Made by a program: the position numbers and the translations under genes. Below, piece by piece: positions 45,508 to 55,243 of a stretch of 64,000 bases of DNA (its first letter is position 1; the number at the start of each line of letters is the position of its first letter). The DNA is taken from the NCBI GenBank assembly GCA_026873275.1, contig JANTUC010000004.1:806001-870000 (forward strand), given 5' to 3'. Source of the stretch: Pseudopithomyces maydicus (lineage: Eukaryota; Ascomycota; Dothideomycetes; Pleosporales; Didymosphaeriaceae). The notes below the pieces were generated by a model. The model saw nothing but the letters and a program-made list of their open reading frames with translations. It was not told where the DNA came from and did not search any database.

Positions 45508-48500
45508 ATGCCTTCCGGTACAAAGACTTTCCTCGGCTCTCTAGAGTTCACTTTGGATGCCCTTCCCTCATTCTATGTTGTTGAAATCGAGACAAAAAAT
45601 TCGAAAGGCGAGATTTGTTTCAGCAGTAAGCTGCGATCGAAAGCAGTCCGAGAGTACTTGCAATCAATTACTATCACACATCCACGAGCCATCAATTACA
45701 ACGCAAAGAAGAACGACTTGTTTCAGAATCCCAATGCTGTGGATAAGTTCCCTGTCAATCATTTGATCATTCTATGCGATGAGAAAAGACAGATTCCTTC
45801 GGAGACTAAGCAAGCGCTTTTACCCGGGAGCAAATTGCGTCTCGTGGAAACAAAGTATAGTCATCGAAATGAATATGGCGAATTTGAAGATCTTGATCTT
45901 ACTTGCCGCGTTTCTTCTACACCGCGCACGATGACGCACTCACAGCTGTCAACCGATCGCGAAAAAGATATTTACTTTCGCTGTCTTGATTTGTTCATCT
46001 CTACGTTGATGAACGATGCAGACGGGCTGGACAATGTCACGAACCCGGCGAATAAAGTATGGTGCCCCAAGTCTAACATAATACCTTCAATACCAAAGGT
46101 AGCAGAAGCAGTATTGAAATATATCGGAAAGCACTGTGCTCTCACACTCAGAGCAGAGCCAGTGCTAAATTTGAAGGACTACCCATCCAACCTACGTTTG
46201 GACTTTGACCTTGCTCTCCAAATTAAAAACAAAACACGTATTGTGGACTTCCTGTTTGAGTTTCTTGGCAACAAAATGTTAGATCCTCGCCTCGATGACA
46301 GAATCCCTCTGTTGAAGAGCGTGTTGAATGGCTTGGAGGTTACCAAGGACTATCAGCATAAGACTATAAGCAGTATGCCTAGAGTAAGTCCTATGGGTAA
46401 TAGAGTAAGTCCTATGGGTAGTAGAGTAAGTCCTATGGGTAGTCCTTCGCCATTTTCCTTTAGAGATACGCTCTTGCGACGTGATAGGCCTCAGACTCCT
46501 CTTGCTTCGTATCAATCTCCTCCACGGCCTGATCTATTTTCAACTCCCATGCGGCCTAGTGAACGTAAGATTTCTTCTGGTTCGTATCGTAGTCCGGTTG
46601 CTTCTAGTTCGGATCAAACTCGGGGTTCTTCTGGCTCATATCGAATTCAGGATATTAGACTACCTGGAGAAGTACCTCGCTTCACAGTCACCGTCGACAA
46701 TGTGGAAAAGGATTATACGGTGATTGAGTACTTCAAAGAGATTAAGCGGGTTGATTTGTGGTATCCCCAATTACCCCTTGTTCGAATAAGTAACCATAGT
46801 TGGATTCCATTGGAGTGCCTGCGAGTCGCAGGCTCTCAACTTCTTCGCAACACGGAACATCTATCCGATTTTATGCAATTATACGCTGAAGAGTATACCA
46901 AGGATGAAGCGTCTGCTCGCAATGAGCTTGAAAAGACTGGGTTCCAGTATATTCAGCAGGTCACTACCAAGATTCAAGACACTCCGGCAAAATCAGTGAG
47001 CCTATTCAGCAAAGAGACCCCACAGTATGTTCATCGGGAATCTGCGAACCACCGAACGAATCACAACGATCTTTTGCGACAGAGGCAGACCATGGTTAGA
47101 AACATTAAATCAGCGAATCTCTTAGATGCAAGTCCAGTTTCTGTAGCCGCTACTGTTTTGTATTTTCCTTCTCCTAGGTCGCACTTGAATGGGAGCGAGG
47201 AATATGTTTTGAAAGTCTGCGAAGGGCTGAAAAGCGGCTCCGATCGAGATCCTTTTACGCTTTCAGATGTCGAACATCGCATCATACCGGTGGATAGGCT
47301 ACTGTCACTTGAAACTCACGCGTCAGAAACCAACTGGGCAGACAGAGATCTTTTGATAGGCATTATCGATGAGAAATCGCACAGTCGGAGCGTCCTGGAT
47401 CAGATCAGAGCAGAGTTCTATAGATTCGCACATACGACGATTGGTATAGTGGCTGTCGCTGTGTCAAAGCAGAGTCTCGATGATTACCAGCTTAAACGTA
47501 AGTCCCGGGACGCTTTTGATACAGATGACAAGGTTTTCTTCTCCGAAGGGTTGATGCAGCGAATTCACTACATGCTTGGCTATACAAATTACGCGCCAAT
47601 TGCCGGCGAAGATAAGAAACGCATAGAATACTCAAGTACTATGATCATGGGTGGCCACATCTCTCATCCAAGCTCCACGGCAGGCGCAAGTTGTCCTTCA
47701 GTTGCGTCCCTTGTCTGTGCCAATGAGCAATGGACTCATTATTATGCGTCTGCTCGCTTGCAAAAGACGAAAAAAGAGAGCTCAGGTGTTAAGCATATCA
47801 CTCAGTCACAGATCGAAGATATTGAGTCCATGGTCCATGAGCATCTCAGCGCCCGCGCAGAACTGGATTCAGTATCCAAAATCATATTCTTTCGCGATAG
47901 TATTAGTCCCTCTTCACCTGAAGCAGAAGCGGAGTTCTCGGCAATCCAGCGTGCATGCAAAGATATACGTGACGGGATCAAGCTGGTATATGTGGTGGTA
48001 AAACCCAACGATAAGAAATCCGGTGTGTTAGCTTACAACGAATTCTTTGCGGACAAGGATATTGAGACACCGAAATATCTGTATACGATAGCGCATAGCA
48101 GCCCGGGTACGGACATGACAGAACTGAAAGAGATCGTAAGTTGAATCTATCTCCAAAAGCTTTTTTGTTACGTTGAAATATTACTTGGAAAGTACAGACT
48201 GACATGTTGCAGGTCTTACACATCAACCAGAATAATCAGCTTGGCCCATTCCAAGTCTCCATGGCACTACCAGTTCATTTTGCCCAGAAACTTTGCAAGC
48301 GCTTTTTCAACTATTTCCACTTCTATGCCAAGGATTCAGCCAGCATAGCTCCGCCTATCCTGAAATACACTTACCCAAGCTTAGAACGCCCCTGGAGAAG
48401 CCGAGACAGTGATCTTGACATGGTGCAGATGGTGAATGAGAGCCTGAACATATTGACAATCGATGATCCTTCCAACAACGAAAGTCTAGGAAGTGAGATC

Positions 48501-48572
48501 TACGACAGAGATGAAAAGAACGGGAAACTTCCATGGAAAAAGACACTGAATGACACTATGTTCTATCTCTGA
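45508..48572 (+). CDS. Divergent Argonaute-like protein with degenerate PIWI domain
   Basis: Exons 45508-48135 and 48213-48572 (77-nt intron, GTAAGT..TTGCAG) give 995 aa. The order fits an Argonaute: N domain, L1 (region about 160-290), PAZ (DYTVIEYFKEI, then LWYPQLPLVRISNHSWIPLE), L2, MID (VLDQIRAEFYRFAHTTIGIV) and PIWI (MIMGGHISHPSSTAGASCPS, KIIFFRDSIS, LYTIAHSSPGTDMT, VSMALPVHFAQKLCKRFF). By eye, slicer residues are mostly lost: the first Asp is His717, the Glu-finger position is Ser767, Asp797 is kept, and the last His is not present. The 5'-phosphate pocket Tyr, Lys and Gln align to Arg, Tyr and Val. A low-complexity insert (about 288-378) interrupts PAZ. It is probably a non-slicing small-RNA or inhibitory factor; the exact role is unknown. 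Confidence 0.85.
46381..46443 (+). repeat. 21-bp in-frame tandem repeat coding RVSPMG(N/S)
   Basis: Three units of agagtaagtcctatgggta plus two bases follow head to tail inside the PAZ insert of the Argonaute-like gene. They encode RVSPMGN, RVSPMGS and RVSPMGS. They are nearly identical at DNA level, including the third codon position, so the array is young. A related SSGSYR duplication lies just downstream. Confidence 0.9.
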
Positions 48573-49161
48573 TTTCGCGGACCTTTACCTTTTACAGTTG
48601 CACAAAAAGGGGTAGTCAAGTCACCGTCGCACCAATGGCTCGGATGCAAGCGCTCACGGGCTGTCATTCTTACTGCAATAGCTTCCACCCCAGACTTTTA
48701 TATTTGCCTTATGAATACATATTCTTCTAAAGATATGATGACCATTGGTTGGTACTAAACACCTGGCCGGCTTACTTTCCTTGTTCACTCTCCAATATCT
48801 CCTGGAGCCTGCGTCTTGCAAAACTACATCAAGGCTAACAGGAGCCGTCACTTTCCTTTTCCATCCATTGATACCGCAACTAGTTCTTATTAAGATGACT
48901 GTCGCTCCTTTGCTCGAAATATTAAGCAGCCAATCATTTATTTATATCACATTTAGTTACCGACACTAAAGCATTATTCTGCTGAACAGTAGCTGTAGTC
49001 ATTCCCTTAGATAAAAAAGAAATATTCAAACCACGTCCCTCAGCCAAACCAATTGTACCCGCGAAACCTTGGTGATGTTTTTGAAAGACGAATTTCCTCG
49101 TCTTACCTGTGAGTTTGTGATGCTCACATCCACCCATCCAGCTTTCTTTCACAAGGATCAC
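48573..49161. other. Convergent 3' intergenic region
   Basis: A 589-bp stretch between the ends of the Argonaute-like and carboxylesterase genes. It contains AT-rich parts (aaaaaagaaatatt) and no supported gene. Confidence 0.5.
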
Positions 49162-51112
49162 TTAGCGGCCCAGCTTCTCATCCAGGCTCTTGAGATATCT
49201 GCACCTTTGAAAGAGCTTCTCGCTTTCCAGTCTTTCCTTCTTGATCTCGAACCCAGGCGAGCCCATAGCAGCTGAATCAATGATTTCTTGATATCTCTCT
49301 AGGCTTTCTTCTTCCTCTTGCACATTAAGATCGCCATCCTTTAGGACAACCGAGCCTGATCCATAAGGACCACCTATGACCTCAATGGTCGTTTCGCGAA
49401 ACTCATGTATGGTTTCAAAATCCACCTTGTCGCCAAAGGCAGATGGCCAGTTCCCACCCAATGCGCCTTCCCCATTCGGGTTCCCCGTGTAGACAAAATT
49501 GATGAAAGCCCTGCTGAATTCGCGAGATAGCTTGGCGTCTTCTTCTCCGATAGGCCACTCAGGCAAGAGCCCGTTATAAATATAGTTGGTGTCTGAACCG
49601 TGAAAAGTGCCCGCATACGGCATACCACCCATCTTTGCAGCAGGTGCCAGCATCGTCTGATTTAGATCGTACAACCTGACACCCTCCCAATCCTTTTTCT
49701 GGCGCCTTGTCTGGCGTACCATCTCAAAACCAAGATCAATCGATGAGCAGGTGAATAGCAAGTCGCGCATGATGCGGGAAAGCCGGAAGAAGTGGACTGA
49801 TACAGAGGGATCAGACTCTTCCTTCCGAGCTTCATAGTTAGCGACATCGATGTCGAAATCAGAAGCAGGATAGTGCGCGAAAAGCTCTACATAATCTGAA
49901 GGCTCGAGGAGCGGCGCAAAGGGAGATATAGGGATAATCATATCCTCCTCGGAGTTGATGAGATTCGCCGGCCCGGAAAGTGTGACACCGTCGTCTTGGG
50001 CCCAGCCAAAAACCATGGGGATACCTATTAGCTTGAGTTATTTCAAGTTTTCAATGAATGCATGTCTGGAAGGTATGTGTACCTTTGACAAACTTCCCAG
50101 CTCTATACAACGCTGATTGCCTCCCAGTGAAGTAATCCCGATCCACGGATGGAATGAAGGTGAAACCACCAACAGGTGGGAAGTTCTCCCTCGAATATTC
50201 CATAGCTACGGTAAGTAGCTCCTCCATGGGGACGTCTCTCAAGCACTGTAAAATTTTCTCATCATCTTCTTTTTTACAATTGAGTCTCTCGGCCACGGCT
50301 CTTGTATGCGTCTCCGTCGCTTCACTGCTCATATTGATGGCCGTCCCGGGTGGTCCGGACATGGTCCAGATCTGCGTGAATGGCACGCCCTTTTCCCCAT
50401 CGTAGCTCACAAGCTGTAAGGTAGTCGTCGTCCCTCCCGCACTCATTCCATATGCAGTGATTCTCTCAGGGTCGCCCCCAAAAGCTTCAATGTGATCCTT
50501 TACCCATTGAATAGCTACTCTTTGATCGCGCAATCCATTGTTTAAACTTTTCTGCTCTTTTAATAGAGGCAATCGTGCGAACCCGAAAATGTTCATACGA
50601 AAGTTAAAAGACACCCATATGATTGGCTTCCCAATCTCCGTACTGAGAGTCAACAGCTTTTCTGGGTCCGCGTGTTCATCATTCGCTTGTCCCTTTATTA
50701 AGCCTCCACTGGAAACCCACACAGCGACGGGTAGCTTATCGTCCTCTTTTGTCCCTGCTGGGCGTGCAATACGCAAATTTAAGCAGTCCTCCTTAATCTC
50801 GGGCGTCTCGGAGAAGAATGGCGGGATCGCTTCGCCCATCTGCGCACATGCGGGTCCAGGCTGTGTCGCATCGATTTCATCACCATTATCAGGAATATAC
50901 GGCTCTGGTGGTGTGAACCGACGTGATCCAGATGTGTCGTGGCCGTATTTGATATTCTGGAAATGATCGATGGCACCGGAGGTCTTTCCGCGATACGAAG
51001 CTGCGCTTTCCCCGAAGGAGACTTTAATGATGGGGTCTTTTCTTTCCCCTCTCGTGGCAATAGGAAAGCTTGCAAGTGACAGAATGGCAAAAATAGCTTT
51101 TGTTAGCAACAT
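49162..51112 (-). CDS. Type-B carboxylesterase, secreted
   Basis: Exons 50083-51112 and 49162-50024 with a 58-nt intron give 630 aa. A signal peptide is visible (MLLTKAIFAILSLASFPIAT). Family motifs follow: FQNIKYGHDTSGSRRF, EDCLNLRIARPAG (EDCLxLN-type) and VAIQWVKDHIEAFGGDPERI. The nucleophile elbow ITAYGMSAGG has Ser about 224 but Met where most members have Glu (GESAGG). The His region is AGTFHGSDTNYIY (HG(S/D)D). The oxyanion region VAVWVSSGGLIKG lacks the usual HGG. This looks like a fungal secreted or vacuolar esterase; those two changes may alter substrate range or activity. It is followed by an MFS gene transcribed the same way but with no operon. Confidence 0.88.
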
Positions 51113-51796
51113 TATAGAAAACCAAAGCCTTGCGATGGGTTAGGGCCGCATGCACGTCGACAACAGAACAAGACTAGGTAGTCGATCGGGAAGGTACAAT
51201 TCCCGAGGTCACCGCTGGAGTGTAGGATTGATTCGATTGGGAAAAGAGAGTTTAGAATACTCATTTTCAAATTGTAGAAAAATCCAAGTTGTGGATGGCT
51301 CTTTTGTGTGCTACGCTCGAGCTATGTGGCCACTAGACTCTATTCAGACCAAGATCTTACGAATTTGCCATGAAGTTGTTGATCCCACCAGGGCGGCGAG
51401 ATTTCGGCACTAACTAAACCATGTTCAGTTTGGGCTTCAAGATGTTACATTGTCTCGAATGTTCAAGTGCGTACTACAGTGAGAATACTGAATTAGTCGC
51501 AGCTAACCACGAGGTACAAAGTAGGTTCTGAAAGCTACACACGAGCTTAAGAGAAGATGAACTTGGCATGTCTAGTCGTATTTGTACCTATATGCTGGTT
51601 TGTGATTCTTGAATACTCCAGTGAAGCCGTGTGATTCTTGAATGCTCCAGTGAAGCCATCTTTGGGGAATCATTGACATGATGGGAACCATACTCGGCTA
51701 TACTTGTGACAGCAGCGCCCCTGGTGCATGTTCAGATTTTGTTTCTGGTAAACGCTTCATACAAGCGAAATGTGATTGATTAAATCCCGCCATTTT
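51113..51796. other. Intergenic between carboxylesterase and MFS genes
   Basis: A 684-bp stretch that holds the 29-bp direct duplication at 51601-51658 and otherwise no supported gene. The carboxylesterase promoter must lie here. Confidence 0.5.
51601..51658. repeat. 29-bp direct tandem duplication
   Basis: Two adjacent copies of about 29 bp beginning tgtgattcttgaat, with two differences (a/g at position 15 and g/a at the end). This is a recent local duplication, with no coding sequence. Confidence 0.85.
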
Positions 51797-53527
51797 TTAC
51801 TCTCTCTTCACACCCACTCTGCCAGCCTTGTGTAGTCCCACGACAGCAATTAAACCGCAAACAACCATGGACGCGAACATGGTCCAAAAGCTCGCTCTAT
51901 ATCCTTTCAACACCTGCCCTGCATCCTCTTCGAATGCTCCACTTCCACCATGGCTCGCACCGCTGCTGCTGTCCATAACGCCCAGTGCTACAACCTGACA
52001 GACTCCTACGCCCAGGCTCATTCCAAACTGTCCAACAGTGTTAAATATCGCACCCGCTAGTCCCTGGTCTTTCTCCTCAAAGCTATCAGCCACGATGATC
52101 AGTCCGACAGTAAAAAGGACGTCTGCGCTAAAGGGAGCGAAAACCTGGGCCCAGAACTCGAGATACCAGTAATTCCAGGCGGGGTTGACAAGTGCCATCA
52201 TGAGTGGGGAGCTGGCACAAATGAGAGCTGAAATCGTCACCAGCCATTGTGCAGAGATGCGGTGAACAACCAAACCAACTGTAAAGTTGATGAAAACTCC
52301 CGTGAGAAGGCTGGGAAGGAGATAGAGGGATGTGGTCAGAGTCGAGGCGTTCTGGACTTCTTGGAAGTAAAGGGAAGAAAACAGCTCGGTGGAGTTTATG
52401 ACGCCGTTGGAAAGCGCAACCATGATACATGTCGAGGTGAAGGGAATGTTCTTCCAAAGTTTGTTGGGAATAAGAGCCGGGCGTCCAGCACGGGTTTGGA
52501 AATGCATCCACACGGGGAAACAGATGAGAAGTGCAATGCTGATTGCGAGGAGTGATGCAGTCTCGGCGGACCTAATTGTCGACAGGTCTGCGCTCAGGAT
52601 TCTGGGAAGGCATTAGCTGACGTGGAAAGAGAAAGAGCGATCTGGTACATACGCAAGCACGTAGGCCAAGATGGCCAACCCTCCACTTGCAACGACACCT
52701 CCTATCCAATCGATGTCTTTTCTCAATCGCTCCCAGATCGACCGCGCTCCAGTCGCGACGGCTGAGTCAACCTTGGGCAGTGACCAATACGCAACAATAG
52801 CAGCAGCGAGCATCCCGCCACCGCTCAGGTAAAAGCCAGATCGCCATCCCGCCCTTTCAATCATGATCCCGCTCAGCACCAAGCCAACCGAGAATCCCAG
52901 TGGTTGGGAAAGGCCGAGACATCCAAATGCAAGATTGCGAGTTCTTCCAGCGGGGAGAGCTTTCGAGATGATGGAAACCGAAGCAGGCAAATGCATGGCC
53001 AAGCAAACTCCCGCAATCGCGCGGAACACGACGAGCTGGACGCCCGTCTGTGCCAGACCACATGCAACTGTCAAGGCGCCCAGGAGGACAACGCCCAACA
53101 ACTCAACGGGCCTGGCACCGATAATGTCCGCCACGGCTCCGGCAATGAGGAGAACAGCACCGCAAGTCAGGCCGTAGACGCTCTGCGGCCAAAGGTACAG
53201 CGCGCGCTCCAGGCTGATGGAGCGAGCTATGACCGGCAAGCCGACGGTAATGAGACCATTCGTGAAGCTAGCCCAAAAACTAACAAGCGAAGGTACGAAG
53301 ATGGTGAGTATCAGACGTGGTGTTGAGAGCTGCGGTTTCGTGGAAAGCGCCAGTGCGACATTTTGCTCGTCGCTTGGAGGCACGCTCGGGATGCTGAGGC
53401 CAGTGCTCGATGAACGTGGTGAGGGTAATGATGAATTTTTCTTCTGCTCGAAGGAATGGTGGGCCACGTCTGGAGCTTGGGAGTAAGGGGAGATTTCTGA
53501 AAGCGTGATCGTCTCCGTCGCACTCAT
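51797..53527 (-). CDS. MFS transporter, multidrug (DHA2-like)
   Basis: Exons 52653-53527 and 51797-52601 with a 51-nt intron give 559 aa. The start MSATETITLSEISPYS at 53527 is the first ATG; an upstream extension would need GTG. A hydrophilic N-terminus of about 70 residues is followed by TM helices. Visible elements are FWASFTNGLITVGLPVIARS (TM1), LLIAGAVADIIGARPVELLG (motif A loop, with the basic residues changed), GFSVGLVLSGIMIERAGWRS (motif C) and PSLLTGVFINFTVGLVVHRI. About 14 segments are likely, as in DHA2 drug pumps. Substrate is unknown. No biosynthetic genes adjoin it, and the nearby esterase and aldo/keto reductase are not an obvious pathway. Confidence 0.87.
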
Positions 53528-54173
53528 TTTGGAAGGGCTTGGGGGTTTCCTTGCCAATGCACCGATTCCTGTAAATATATTAGAGCCGCTTCTCAAAATA
53601 TTGTTGTATAGCGGCACTCAATCTTCTTATATACATGGCGGATAAAAAAACCGAAAACATTAGTTAGGATTAGCACTGCGCCCTGCCACGGCTCCTTGTC
53701 AATAGGGGAACGCGCGTCCTGATTGGTTATCATGACAACCGAGTAATCCTCCATCGCATTACACTAAGCTGTTAATGTCAAGAACACAGTCTGTATTCTT
53801 ACGTGATATCGTTCATGGGTAATCTTATCTTCTAACTCGGTTCCTTTAAGAGTTCCAGAATAAAAAACAAATTACTGCAGAACTTGTTGCAGCTCCTATG
53901 CATGTATACAAAGCTGCGTGAACGTTTGAGATGTCTCGTAGATACCACATGCAAGATTAGACACTGTCCACTCCTTTAAACACGAAAGAAGCATGGGTTT
54001 CCAAGAACTATATACGTTTTATTTACGTTTGGGCACTGTGCCTCCATGATCGTGAATAACAAAGAGCGATATCACTGACCACTTATGAATGTATGTTTTA
54101 AGCATTTGCTCGCTAACGACCGCGTCTTCCCGGATCGATGAGTATATCTTCCATGACGATATTGCGTATACGC
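53528..54173. other. Intergenic between MFS and AKR genes
   Basis: A 646-bp AT-rich stretch between the MFS start and the aldo/keto reductase stop. No gene, repeat or RNA was recognised. Confidence 0.5.
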
Positions 54174-55243
54174 TCAAGCGTCGTCCAGACCGTCAAACAA
54201 ATGCACACCCCACCCATGACTGGGGTTGTTGAACCTCGTGGGCTCTTTACCCAACTGATCGATATCTGCAAAGTCCGCAGCCGCAAGCCCGCACCCCGTC
54301 GCCCCCAGGTTTTCCTCGATGTGATTCTCATGCTTGCTCTTCGGAATGACGCTCGTACCACGGTTGATGCCCCACGCAAGTACGACTTGGGCTGGAGTGC
54401 AGTCACGCTTCTTAGCAATGTTCTTGATGGTCTCGTTATCGAGGAGCAGTGGGGCTTTCGATTGTGTAGTCACCGAGCGGCGGGAGCGGTCGCCGTACGT
54501 AGGGTTCATGTTGCCAAGGGGTGAATATGCGGTGATGGCGATCCCATGGGCCTTGTGGGCGAGGACCCATTTGGTTTGTGGGAGATAGGGATGGAGCTCC
54601 ATTTGGTGCACGGCAGGCAATGGCGATTCTCCTTTCAAGCTGTGCTTGACCAGTTCCTTCAGCTGTGCGGGCGAGAAGTTGGAGATGCCAATCTTCCTCA
54701 CGCGGCCGGTGGAAAGAAGCTTGGTCATGGCTTTCCAGGTTTCAACATAGTCGTAGTGGTACTTTTTATCGTCCGGACCTTTGCCGACGGGCCAGTGCAT
54801 GAGGTATAGATCCAAGTAATCGAGATTCAAGTCGTTGAGAGTCTTATTGAAGCCAGCCTCGACGCGGTCCGGTCCGTGGCTGTGCAGGGTCAATCGATGT
54901 ATTTCATTTCAATTGTGGTGTTTCGAGCATACTGGTCGTTCCAGAGCTTACTAGTGACCCAGATCTCTTCCCTCTTCAGTCCAGCTGTTTTCAATCCAGC
55001 GCGAATGCCTTTCCCGACAGCTTCTTCATTTCCGTAGGCAGCTGCGCAGTCAATCTGCCTGTAACCCTTTTCGAGTGCAAATGCAACGGCATTAGTAGTG
55101 TTTTCTGGATTCTCTTTCAGATTCCACGTTCCAAACCCGATCGGTGGTTGGTCAATGCTGTTGGTGCTCAGCACGAGCGGTTGCTGTTTATTGCGGCACT
55201 GCGACAGGCCAACGAGACAACTTAAAGCAATGTGCAGACGCAT
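54174..55243 (-). CDS. Aldo/keto reductase with apparent N-terminal signal sequence
   Basis: Exons 54933-55243 and 54174-54879 with a 53-nt intron (GTATGC..GCACAG) give 338 aa. The splice restores WNDHHGPDRVEAGFNKTL across the junction. The core has PPIGFGTWNL, RQIDCAAAYGNEEAVGKGI (Asp and Tyr of the tetrad), VTSKLW (Lys) and LYLMHWPVG (His); the NADP motif is SVIPKSKHENHIEENL. All four catalytic residues are present, so the enzyme should be active. The first residues, MRLHIALSCLVGLSQC, look like a signal peptide or membrane anchor. That is uncommon for this normally cytosolic family, though an upstream Met is not needed for the barrel. Confidence 0.9.
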
